Part shown: positions 51,996 through 61,800 of the stretch, piece after piece | Numbering within the stretch: the stretch's first letter is position 1 | Layout: each line of letters begins with the position of its first letter | NCBI RefSeq assembly: GCF_050948215.1 | Contig: NW_027488693.1 | Span: 372,001 to 436,000, forward strand | DNA: 64,000 bases | Origin: Halictus rubicundus | Lineage: Eukaryota > Arthropoda > Insecta > Hymenoptera > Halictidae | Direction of reading: 5' to 3' | Translations under genes and position numbers: made by a program | The notes under the pieces: generated by a model | What the model was told of the DNA's origin: nothing | The model's input: the letters and a program-made list of their open reading frames with translations, nothing else | Database searches by the model: none

Positions 51996-54962
51996 TTAAT
52001 CTTCCAGATGGTCGTCAACCTCCAGGGCGTTATCTTCATCGCTGTTATTAAACACCTCATTCCAATCGGTTAATCTCGTCCATGGTTTCATAAGGTCAGC
52101 CGCTGAACTTGTTTTGTTTGGGCCCTCATGATCTCCCACCTTCTCCACAATGTATCGGTCACCCCTCATTGTGCTCGTTACTCTGTAAGGTCCTAAAAAT
52201 TTCGGGTGCAATTTCGCACCTCCCCCAAATTGTGTCCTTTGTATGGCTACAAGGTCATCAACCTTAAATTTTCTCGCTTTTTTCCTCTTCCTGTCGTACG
52301 TCTTTTTATTCTCTCTCTGGACGTTGAGAATATTCTTCCTGGCTTCGTCTCGTAAATTAGTGCGTTTTTCCTCGTATACCTTAATAAATTCTTCTTCTAT
52401 TAGTTCTCTCAACTGCTGGTCATCCTTCAACCTCATTTTCTCTCCAATCATCAACTCAAAAGGAGTCATCTGCGTGCTCCTACTGAATGTTGAATTCATA
52501 AATTGTTGCACCTGATCCACGTGTTTCCACCATTCCATAGGATTGGATATCGCCATCTTGGTTAACATGGGGATGATGACGCGGTTCATCCTTTCAACCT
52601 GTCCGTTTCCCCTCGGGATGCCCGTGGTGATTAAAACATGCTCGATGTTTTCCGTTGCACAATACTCCTTAAACACATTAGCGGTGAACGCCGTTCCGCG
52701 GTCCGAAATTATGCGTCTAGGATTCCCGAAAACGGTCGCTTGCTTCTTTAATTTATCGACAACTTCGTTTGCAGTCGTCGACTTCGTCGGGTAGATCCAC
52801 ACAAACTTCGTGAATGCGTCTACAACCACCAACAAATGGTTATATGCCTTTCTCGTGGATGGCATCGGCCCTAGATGATCCACGTGATACGTGTCCAACG
52901 GTGTAGCTCCTTTCTCGATTGGATTTAGTAGTCCATCGCTCTTTCCGTATTTTCTTTCTGCCAACAAGCACTTGACACAGTTCCCAATCACCTTCTGAAT
53001 TTTCTGTCGCATATTAGGAAACCAAAATTCTCGTTTTAACGCAAATTCGATTTTCTTCCATCCAAAATGTCCTTGCTCGTGTGCCTGCTTTATTACATCG
53101 TACTGCATAATTTTGGGTATCACCATGAGGTCGACTCCACCATCTTCTCGGTACAAGATTCCTCGTTTAGACATCGAAAAGTCCGTGTGTCGCCCGGCCT
53201 GAACAGCGTCGATCGTCTTTTTTAATTCAGGATCGTCTTGCTGAGCTCTCTGAATTGTTTCAATTAACCCGTTTCGGCCCTCCTGCACTAGAAAGACTTC
53301 AACAGGATTCCTGCTTAGTGCGTCAACGTGGCGCATCGATGCTCCTGGTCGATGCTCGATCGTGTAATCGAACTGATCGATTAAAAGTGCCCAATGCGAC
53401 ACTCTTAAACATAAATCCTTTTTCTTCATCGTTAACACGAAGGCTTTGCAGTCCGTCACTATTTTAAACTTTACGTCCAGTAGGTACACGCGAAACTTCT
53501 TTAGAGCTTTAACCACAGCTAGAATCTCCAATTCGTAGCTTGTGTATCTCTCTTCGGCGGGTGTCGTCTTCCAGCTGGCGTAATACACAGGATGCAACTT
53601 ACCGCCTTCCGAATCTTTTTGGAGCAGCACTGCTCCAAGTCCACCCATGCACGCATCTGTGTGCAGCTCCGTCTCCGCTCCGACTCGATACAGCTTCAAC
53701 ACTGGTTCTTCAGTTAGCGCTGACTTTAAACTGTCAAACGCCATTTGTTGCTCCGACCCGAACTCAAACTTTTCACTGTTTCTTAGCAACTGTGACAACG
53801 GTCGCGCACGCACGGAAAATTGGGGAATAAATTTCCGGAAATACCCCGTGAGTCCCAAAAAACTCTGCACCTGTTTTATAGTTCTGGGTATCGGGAACTT
53901 CGACACTGCCAACGTCTTTTTTGGAGAGGGTTGTATCTGACCTGCCTCCACAATGTACCCTAAATACTCTACTTTGTCCACTAGTAATTTACACTTCTTC
54001 CAATTTATTTCTAAACCGAATTGACTCGCCGTTTGCAACACAGTTTTCAGTTTTTCTAAGCCTTCACGTTCGTCTTTCGAAGGAATGATTAAATCATCGA
54101 GGTAAACTAACACCACGCCACTTGTTATCAAGGAACGAAAGATTACACGTATGTGTCTCTGAAAAACAGCCGGCGAATTACACAATCCGAATGGCACTTT
54201 TAAAAATTCATAATGTCCATCGGGGACCACGAACGCCGTGTATTTTACACTGTCTTCCTCAACTGGCACATGAAAAAAACCGTCTTTCAAATCCAACGTG
54301 GAGAATAATCTCGCATCTTGCAGTCGATCCAGTTGATCCTCAATTAGCGGCAAAGGGTTTCTGTCCTTGATGATTTTCTTGTTCAGGACTCGATAGTCGA
54401 CACACAGTCTCGGTTGCCCATTATTTTTTGTGACCAGCACAATTGGACTAGCAAAATCTGATACACTCGGCCTCACTATTCCGTCGTCCATCCACTTATC
54501 GATGATTCCGTTCACCTGCTTCTTCTGTTCGGCTGATAGTCGCCGAGGATTCTGGAACACGGGGGCATCGTCTTGGAGTACTATACGCATTTCCACTCCC
54601 GTATGTTTAGTATGCGTCGGCGTATAATTTTCAACGATTTCTTTCACCTCTGCTTTGATTTCGGGATCGGCTATATGTTGAATTTCGACGTTATGCTCAT
54701 CCTCCGGTTCCTCATAAGCGTTAATCGCTAATACCTTCCAGCCACCTTCCTCCAACTGCGTCTCTTCCGATTCCAATTTCACCAGCGTCGCTTGTCTATG
54801 TCTCGTGCGCACTTCAACATGATCTGACAATTCTCCGCCGACCAGCATGTCGTGACCCAGGAAGTCATCCGGCACGACGTCAAAATTGAAATTAAACGAC
54901 AACCCATCGATCACAACCTCTGCTCGAAAGCGTCCCAACGTGCGTCGATTCACAGTACCCAC
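51996..54962 (-). CDS. pol: Pol of element D (end of protease, RT, RNase H, integrase)
   Basis: 988 residues from the conventional start, but the frame is open upstream to the UGA at 55026-55028, where it joins gag in the same frame. The start of this stretch is the protease flap and C-terminal part (DFLGHDMLVG). RT shows LCVDYRVLNKK, LDLKDGFFHV, VPFGLCNSPAVFQRH and the catalytic YLDDLI. RNase H has HTDACMGGLGAVL, YTSYELEILAVVKAL and VDALSR. Integrase has the HHCC zinc domain (HEQGHFGW...CVKC), DHLGPM, ISDRGTAF and NGQVERMNR, and its tail is complete (FLGPYRV...). All catalytic residues are present. No chromodomain and no env. Confidence 0.9.
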   Translation of the reverse strand: MGTVNRRTLGRFRAEVVIDGLSFNFNFDVVPDDFLGHDMLVGGELSDHVEVRTRHRQATLVKLESEETQLEEGGWKVLAINAYEEPEDEHNVEIQHIADPEIKAEVKEIVENYTPTHTKHTGVEMRIVLQDDAPVFQNPRRLSAEQKKQVNGIIDKWMDDGIVRPSVSDFASPIVLVTKNNGQPRLCVDYRVLNKKIIKDRNPLPLIEDQLDRLQDARLFSTLDLKDGFFHVPVEEDSVKYTAFVVPDGHYEFLKVPFGLCNSPAVFQRHIRVIFRSLITSGVVLVYLDDLIIPSKDEREGLEKLKTVLQTASQFGLEINWKKCKLLVDKVEYLGYIVEAGQIQPSPKKTLAVSKFPIPRTIKQVQSFLGLTGYFRKFIPQFSVRARPLSQLLRNSEKFEFGSEQQMAFDSLKSALTEEPVLKLYRVGAETELHTDACMGGLGAVLLQKDSEGGKLHPVYYASWKTTPAEERYTSYELEILAVVKALKKFRVYLLDVKFKIVTDCKAFVLTMKKKDLCLRVSHWALLIDQFDYTIEHRPGASMRHVDALSRNPVEVFLVQEGRNGLIETIQRAQQDDPELKKTIDAVQAGRHTDFSMSKRGILYREDGGVDLMVIPKIMQYDVIKQAHEQGHFGWKKIEFALKREFWFPNMRQKIQKVIGNCVKCLLAERKYGKSDGLLNPIEKGATPLDTYHVDHLGPMPSTRKAYNHLLVVVDAFTKFVWIYPTKSTTANEVVDKLKKQATVFGNPRRIISDRGTAFTANVFKEYCATENIEHVLITTGIPRGNGQVERMNRVIIPMLTKMAISNPMEWWKHVDQVQQFMNSTFSRSTQMTPFELMIGEKMRLKDDQQLRELIEEEFIKVYEEKRTNLRDEARKNILNVQRENKKTYDRKRKKARKFKVDDLVAIQRTQFGGGAKLHPKFLGPYRVTSTMRGDRYIVEKVGDHEGPNKTSSAADLMKPWTRLTDWNEVFNNSDEDNALEVDDHLED

Positions 54963-55025
54963 TCCGTCGAAAGAAATGGTTTTGCGTTCGAGAGGCGGCG
55001 CTCCAAGTTGTACATAAAAGCTGGA

Positions 55026-56375
55026 TCACACTAAATGTAAATCGCTGCCACCATCCAGCACGGCCGTCACTTCCTTATTTAAAATTTCTACCTTTTTGTA
55101 CGTCTTCTTATCAGTTGATGCCAGCAAATCACATCGTGGTTTCTCCGTTCCTTCCTTCCTTTCTTTGTTCGCACCGTGAGACTTTGTACATTTTGACGAA
55201 ACGTGTCCGAATTCGCCACATCCGAAACACTTTGGACCTTTAACTTTATGCGGACAGTACAGACTTATGTGCGTCTTACTTCCGCAATTAAAGCAATGCT
55301 CGGATTTTTCATCGCTTTGTGCCTGAGTTGGTCTCTTCGTTTTTTCATACTTCTGGATTCTTGCACTCGTCTTCAGTCTGGAATTATTCTTTAGCGTCTC
55401 GTACTGATTTAATTTCTTCCTCAGCTCCTTCACTGTAGAGGCGGTGTACAAAATCGTTTTGCTCACTTCATCGTCTTGAATCCCGTCAATTATATATTGG
55501 ATTTTCGCTTCTATTTCAATTTCCGCGTGGCTGGCCATTTCCAAAACGCGATACACGTACGCTTGGTATGACTCATCGTGCCTCTTCTTCACCTTACTTA
55601 ATTGGTCGTGAACTTGCTTACTATTTACCGTATTTGAAAATTCTTTGATGAGCTCTTTCCTCAATTTTGTCCAGGTTTTCGCATGACATTCGAAATTGAC
55701 AAATAGCTTCGCTGAGCCCTTTAACAACCGTTTACAGTATATAACTTTCTGAGTTTCCGACCAGTCACACATCTCTGCCGTTTCTTCAAACATTACAAAC
55801 CATCTGTGAATGTTCTCGCTTCCATCGCCACTAAAAGTCTCTAACGCATCTTCAACATCTTTGAACGTTAGTACGTTACGGGAGAATCCGACATCTCGAG
55901 AATGTTTACGATTTCCCACGTCGTTTCGTCTGGAATTTTTCACCACTTTTTCCACTTCTTCATCTTCAGCGTCATCTTCATTGTCGTCTTCATCTTCATT
56001 GTCGTCTTCATCTTCATTGTCGTCATCGTCTTCGTCGTCATCATCCTCGTCGTCATCATCCTCGTCGTCATCATCCTCGTAGGCTGCCTTCAGCCTCCCC
56101 ACCAACTCGGCCTTCTTACCTGTCACCTTCAGGCCCAAGGCGCGGAGTCTCGTCTTGACTTCGTCTTTAGAGAGCGCGTCGAAATTCTCTTCGTCACCGT
56201 CATCATTTCCATCGTCTTTCGTCTTTTCTGCGTTCTGCATGGCCTTTCTCAGTCTAACGGCCAGCACGGCCTTAGATCCTTTTATCGAGCGGCCAAGCTC
56301 CTGCAGCCTGTCTCGCAGCTCCTCGGTCGTCATCGATTCGACAGCGGGACCACATTCCCCACTCGAGAACGGCAT
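55026..56375 (-). CDS. gag: Gag of element D with tandem SAP domains
   Basis: 449 residues. SAP-like domain 1 spans about residues 15-46 (MTTEELRDRLQELGRSIKGSK...), domain 2 about 68-100 (LSKDEVKTRLRALGLKVTGKKAELVGRL). An almost pure D/E/N tract of about 45 residues follows, encoded by a GAC/GAT repeat. The Gag core is about 175-330 (WTKLRKELIKEF...), then two CCHC knuckles (CFNCGSKTHISLYC, CFGCGEFGHVSSKC). The protease begins with TAVLDGGSDLHLV and the frame stops at TGA. LDGGSD in place of the usual DSG/DTG triad is unusual but keeps the catalytic aspartate. Confidence 0.9.
   Translation of the reverse strand: MPFSSGECGPAVESMTTEELRDRLQELGRSIKGSKAVLAVRLRKAMQNAEKTKDDGNDDGDEENFDALSKDEVKTRLRALGLKVTGKKAELVGRLKAAYEDDDDEDDDDEDDDDEDDDDNEDEDDNEDEDDNEDDAEDEEVEKVVKNSRRNDVGNRKHSRDVGFSRNVLTFKDVEDALETFSGDGSENIHRWFVMFEETAEMCDWSETQKVIYCKRLLKGSAKLFVNFECHAKTWTKLRKELIKEFSNTVNSKQVHDQLSKVKKRHDESYQAYVYRVLEMASHAEIEIEAKIQYIIDGIQDDEVSKTILYTASTVKELRKKLNQYETLKNNSRLKTSARIQKYEKTKRPTQAQSDEKSEHCFNCGSKTHISLYCPHKVKGPKCFGCGEFGHVSSKCTKSHGANKERKEGTEKPRCDLLASTDKKTYKKVEILNKEVTAVLDGGSDLHLV
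55945..56082 (-). repeat. Acidic-codon microsatellite in gag of D
   Basis: Imperfect (GAC/GAT/GAA) trinucleotide array, with a longer 18-base higher-order unit in its left half. It encodes the acidic tract between the SAP domains and the Gag core and is likely length-variable between copies. Confidence 0.8.
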
Positions 56376-56564
56376 CTTGACACCCTAAATACACTGCGTA
56401 ATATAAATCTTCTTGCGGCCGTCTGCCTATCACGCACTGCACAACACCGTACAAAGCTACCGTCCAGAATGAGGTTCTGCACGACCACTGCGTCACACTT
56501 CTTAAACAACGCGAATATTCACGCACAACCAATAAGTAATTCTGCCAACATATGATCCGATTCG

Positions 56565-56582
56565 ATCCCGGACGAGCCCCCA
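56565..56582 (-). promoter_or_regulatory. Primer binding site, tRNA-Pro (element D)
   Basis: On the minus strand TGGGGGCTCGTCCGGGAT, four bases from the LTR. This is the exact 18-base proline-tRNA primer site known from several retroviruses. Confidence 0.9.
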
Positions 56583-56586
56583 CTAT

Positions 56587-56961
56587 TGTAGGATCATACG
56601 GACCACGGAATGACAAAAAACCATTGGTATTTTAAAGAGTGAATATATTTAACAAAAAAAAAAGGAACAAAAGACAAGGTATAAACAAGAGATATTCGAA
56701 GCGCGCTTCTCCACGTCTCGACGAGAACTGCCCGATACCGAACATCTCCCAAACTCGCCAGCTCGTCCACATTGTCTGTTATTGTAACGCGGCGGCCGCG
56801 ATCGGGCCGCTCGGGTCCGCGCGGGTCCTTTACTCCCGCCGACAAACGATGCCGCCGAACGCGCGCGGAACGAAGGCACAAGGAAACGACACAGCCGCGC
56901 ACGGGAGTTTATCTTTCACGCGCGGCACTCGAATCATTCTCGGACACGCACTGGACCTACA
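56587..56961 (-). repeat. 5' LTR of D
   Basis: Partner of 51579-51953. Right edge fixed by TATA duplication at 56962-56965. Confidence 0.93.
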
Positions 56962-57530
56962 TATATATATAAAGACTGCCAGCCCCCATGTTAAACTGCG
57001 AGTCTCAAAGTGGGTGCCAGGTGGGTGCTGGGAGCGGTCGGTAACGGCCCTAATGTCGAGATACTCTCGTCGGTTGTGGAACTAAAAGAACATTTGCTCG
57101 TGAATTATGGAAAAAACGTCAGTGACAGAGGCAATAAATAAACGTATAATGCGTAGAATGAAAATAATTATCTTTTATTGTATAATTTCATTACACTCTT
57201 ATTGCCTTCTTATTTTCCATATTGTTCACCATTGTAATCATTATTTTATAATCGATAATTTATAGGTGTAATTAATTAATTTGGAACTTCTTGCGATATT
57301 TATAAAATAATGATTATTCAACAAAATATATTCTGTAATAGTTATAGAATAAAAAAAAAGAATAAATACAATATTCAAGTAATGTGGCGGACCCCTTGGA
57401 GAAGGGTTGATCGGACCCAGGTAGGAGCGTCGTCTGCGGGCTGGGACCTTGGACGCACTTGGTCGCCAGGCCCAAGCTCTTCCCGAGCGCACACTTAGTC
57501 GCCGGAAGTCTGTTCCTACCTGGGGTGCAC
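56962..57530. repeat. U repeat copy 3 plus start of an LTR
   Basis: 56962-57382 continues the U unit interrupted by D; 57383-57530 equals the first 148 bases of the LTR-like unit at 45032. From about 57085 the block is identical to copy 1 as far as I compared, including the LTR junction. So copy 1 and copy 3 derive from one duplicated segment. At 57530 element E begins. Confidence 0.75.
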
Positions 57531-58515
57531 CCAGTGGGGAAAGGAGGTTGTATAAGAGCGCGGACGCACCTGATGCGAAATCAGGGAGCTGCTAGGATGC
57601 GGAAGAACCCAATGCGAAATCGGGGATCCGCCTAGGATGGTATAATTTCGTGGACGCACTCAATGCGAAATCGAGGAGCCACTAGGTTGGAGAAATCTTC
57701 GTTGAATCGAATTTAAGTATTAGTAAGCCTCGTAACTTCTATATAATTTAATTGATACAATCCGAGCGGTTAGATTGTATCGTGTGGGAACGTTCAATTA
57801 TTATATTAGGATTTTAGGCAATAATTAAGGGTACGCGAGTTAACAAACAAGACAATTTATTCTGAATTGAAATTACTACAAGTGTTGTTGTTTGTGTCGC
57901 GAATGAATATAATAAATGTACAATTAGAGGAATTGTTTACCTATGTTGCACGGTGTTGACGCACTGGCAATGCGGGGTTAGATGGCGATTGTTGAATGCC
58001 AAATAGAATATATACCGAACTAACGGAATCTATAAGGTTATGAATTGATTCGAAAGGGACTTTAACCCGATCTCACTAGACTTGACTCTGTAACGCGACG
58101 TGACTGCACGATTACTATAACGTTACGGAACCGTTTCTGAATCTCAACTGAACCGCTTCTCGACTAACCGAAGAGGATGAAAACGAATGGGTTTATATAC
58201 CTTGAAAATGAAAGGGGTACTCTGTTTAAGATTTGATATCGCGTAGGGTCACAGTCACATTTTTTGTCACTTCTAATGAAAAGCAGGGCTCAGTTAGATT
58301 TTCGTTGAAAGGGGTTAATGAAGGTTATCCGGGCTATTTCCTATCAGAATATTGATTAACGGATGCCAGAAGGGAGTGTTTAGAGATTTTGGTATAAAGA
58401 AGGCATACAGTATCTTTCGTTAATAAAAGGGGCCTGTTGGGACGCTTTTCGTTCTCAGAAAAGAGATTAGAAATTCTAATCGAAATAAACGTGGAGAACG
58501 TCTCCATACGTAACA
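57531..58515 (-). repeat. 3' LTR of element E
   Basis: On the minus strand it starts TGTTACGTATGG right after the polypurine tract. The far end is uncertain (57526-57535) because the 5' LTR is out of view. The distal part has about three imperfect tandem units of 50-55 bases with GGACGCAC, CAATGCGAAATCG and CTAGG (57560-57690). Confidence 0.7.
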
Positions 58516-58530
58516 TCTCCCCCCTTAAAT
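58516..58530 (-). promoter_or_regulatory. Polypurine tract of element E
   Basis: Minus strand TTTAAGGGGGGAGA, directly before the 3' LTR. Primer for plus-strand DNA synthesis. Confidence 0.75.
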
Positions 58531-58586
58531 GAAACATCGCGGTTCGCGTGATGCTTTCGATCTGAGAAAGAAAAACGTCCTGGAAA

Positions 58587-58871
58587 CTATGATAAACAAA
58601 ATGTCGGGTGTAGTGTAGTGTAGTGTAGTGTAGTGTACTTATTTTTAGGTGTGGTCTCGATTGTGTAGCCCATTTGAGTCCAGTGTTCCGCAACATCCAG
58701 TGGGGGTTGATCAGGTAATCGGTCCAATAGGAGGTGGCCCTCAGCGTGGCCAGTACTGGTGATGGTCACTCCGCTAGCGTCGCCGCTTCGGTCCTTCATT
58801 ACTAGCCCGAAGATGATGTTTATTCGATGGATGGCTCTGTTGTTACGTGGGCGGATGCCCCTCAGCACCAT
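58587..58871 (-). other. 94-codon frame overlapping the end of pol (E), with TACAC repeat
   Basis: Starts within the last 29 bases of pol in another frame (MVLRGIRPRNNRAI...) and ends before the polypurine tract. Its tail reads through a GTGTA/TACAC microsatellite (58607-58638). I recognise no domain. It may be a scrap of a deleted env or of the integrase tail, or chance. Confidence 0.35.
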
Positions 58872-61800
58872 TTTTACTGCCTGCCAGATTACGTATTCGG
58901 ACTATGTTAGTTATTAACTCTGTTAGATAGTCTCCATATGTTTCCAAGTTCGTTCGAGTTGGGAATGAGGTTGGTTCCCGAGCTTGTTTACCAAAAATTA
59001 ATTCGTATGGTGTGAAATTGGTGGCTTCATGAACTGAGGTATTGTAAGAGAACATTGCAAAAGGAATTAGCAAATCCCAGTCCTCGTAGCTATCCATGTA
59101 ATGCTTGAGATACTCCGTGAGTACAATATGACTTCGTTCTAATGATCCATTGGTTTGCGGTCTGTATCCTGAGGTGGTGATCTGTTTGATTTTGAAAATC
59201 TCGGATAAATTTTTCATGAGGTTTCCGATGAAACTGGTTCCTTTGTCTGTTAGTATGGCTCGAGGTGTTCCATAGACTGCGATGAAATGCCTTGCGAAAG
59301 CATCGGCAATGGTAGTGGCTCGGATGTTGGGTATTGCTACTGCAATACAATATTTGGTTAAATTGTCCTGCATGGTAAGGATGTATCGATTTCCTCCTGG
59401 TGTGACTGGTAATGGTCCAACGGTATCCAGGGAAATTTTGTCAAATGCGTCCAAAGGTGTGTCGGTGATCAGCATAGGCTGGCGAGTTTTTATACGGACT
59501 AATTTCTGTTCCTGACAACTTTTGCATTTTCGGATGTAATCCTGAATTTCATTACGCATGTGTGGCCAATGAAATCTTGCTCGAATACGATTGTAGGTTT
59601 TCGTGACGCCTTTATGTCCTCCGATTAGACTATCGTGTGCTTCGTGAATGATCTCGTGTCTATTTTCCACAGAAGGAGTAGTGATAATGCAATTGCATAT
59701 TGTGATTTGGGGAAGGTGCTCGGTGAAGGTCTCTTCTAGTGTCTTGAGAAATTCGTTGAGTGGTAATTTATGCAAATCTCCGGTGGCTGATATTCGAAAA
59801 GATTCGATTCTGTTTCCTTTTAACGCTGGTTGGAGAGTTTTCAGTCCGTTGACTATGTCCATTCTATTTGGTTTATCATAAAAATTGTCGGAAATTATTA
59901 TACTGAATGTTTTAAATAATCCGTTGTTTGAAATTACAACTTGTCCCTTCTTCGGTCCTGAAGCTAGGAATTCCTGTTTGTTTATTAATTCAGTGTCCAA
60001 AAGTAATTTTCCGATGGGGGTTATTAAATTGCAATCGGCTGATATAAAGTTCACATAGTTGTCTTCTTTTGCTGTGAGGGTGTTTGAAGAAACGATGATC
60101 TTTTGTTTTGGTTCTGGCGGCGCTTCCAGGTCAGTTTCGGTAGAAGAACTGTCGGTAGCGGTGTCAAAGAATGGATAAGGGTCTGCTGTACGGTCAGGTA
60201 GCTGCCTTGCACTTGTTTCGCTTGTGGGTAGTTGAATTATGGTGGGTTGTAAAATTCCGCTTGTTCTGTATAATGGTTCCTGCGGTATATTAGGTGGCTC
60301 CACTTGCAAATTGTTGGTATTTTCGATGACTGTATTTTCAAGCGGTTCCTCAAATGAAATTAAGTCGCCAGATAAGCTTTGGTTCTTATCTGTAGAAAAA
60401 ATTTCTGTTGAATTTGCTGCGGGTAAAAAATGGTGTGTGGTGTCCTGGTCTTCATCCGGCATCATCACCTCTCGAGATAAGGTCGGAAGAGATCGGTTTT
60501 TATTTATTATGGGAGAGTGTCGCACTTTTCCAAGAGCGGGCTCTTCTCTTTCATCTGAACTGCTTGTTTCCTGATATCTCGGTCGTTTTTCTCGGTCTCG
60601 ACGTAATTGTCTGATACGTTGTCCAATTGCATCAATGCCAGTGTCTGTTTTCGGTATCTGGATTTTGAAATCAGGATCTCTGAGTTCTCGCGGGATAAGT
60701 GGTAGACAGATGGAGGTAGGATTACGCGATAACGCGTCAGCGTTCTTATTCGTTTTTCCAGATTTATGGACAACCTGATAATCGTACTCCAAAAGTCTCA
60801 GTTTCCACTTCATGAGTCTTGACGTCGGATCTTTTACAGAGTGTAGCCAAACTAGTGGTCTGTGATCTGTCACCAGAGTGAATTTGGTTCCGTAAACATA
60901 CGGTCTGAAATATTGAACGGCGTAAACCATGGCCAAACATTCTTTTTCTGTAGCTGAGTAATTTTTCTCTGCTTTATTTAGGCTGCGTGATGCGTAAGCA
61001 ATCGGCAGATCATTTCCTATTTCGCCTTGACTAAGCACGGCTCCAATGGCATGTTCTGATGCGTCCGTTGTAACGATGAATGGTTTGCTGAAGTCGGGGT
61101 ATTGTAAAATAGGTTCCAGACATAATTCTTCGCGTAATAGTTTAAAACTGTTTTCCTGTTCTTCGGTCCATTTGAATTTTATGCCTTTTCCCAAGAGACT
61201 AATCAACGGTTTTGCTTTAGTGGTGAAATCTGATATGAATCGTCTGTAGTATCCTACTAATCCCAAAAATTGCTGTATATTCTTCTGATTGGTGGGTCTT
61301 GGAAAATCCTTGACGGCTTTTAATTTTCTGGGGTCAGGTTTTACTCCGTGTCTTGAAATAATGTGTCCAAGGTATGTGACTTCTTTTCTTAGAAATTCGC
61401 ATTTATTAGTCTGAAGGGTTAAGCCATGTTCTCGTAAGCGATTGAATAATTTCCTGACTTTAACGTTGTGTTCATGTAATGATGATGCGTAAACCACGAT
61501 GTCATCCAGGTAAACGAACACGTCCGTTCCCTGAAGTCCAGTTAGAACTTGATCCATGAGGCGTTGGAAGGTGGGTGGTGCATTCTTTAAACCAAACGGC
61601 ATTCGTGAAAATTCATAGTGTCCATTAGGCGTGGTAAAGGCTGTTTTCTGCCTATCTTTCGGGTCCATCTCTATTTGGTGAAAACCATTTGCGAGATCGA
61701 AAACGGAGAAGTATTTAGCTCCACCGAGACGATCTAATATTTCTGTAATTTGTGGTAGCGGGTATTTATCGGAAATTGTTTTATCATTAAGCGCACGGAA

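Larger units (their letters stand above)
51579..56961 (-). mobile_element. Complete young Ty3/gypsy element D (mdg3-like)
   Basis: 5383 bases with two 375-base LTRs (51579-51953 and 56587-56961) that I read as identical, and TATA duplicated at 51575-51578 and 56962-56965. Minus orientation: 5' LTR, exact tRNA-Pro primer site, gag, pol, 3' LTR. LTR ends are TGTAGG...CCTACA. Identical LTRs imply a very recent insertion. Its one visible defect is a UGA between gag and pol. Confidence 0.93.

Noticed and set aside
55902..56555. 217-codon plus-strand frame rich in Val/Ile/Phe
   Set aside because: Antisense of the acidic GAC/GAT tract and SAP region of gag D.
58607..58638. Possible CRISPR-like or regulatory short repeat
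   Set aside because: It is a plain GTGTA microsatellite with no spacers.
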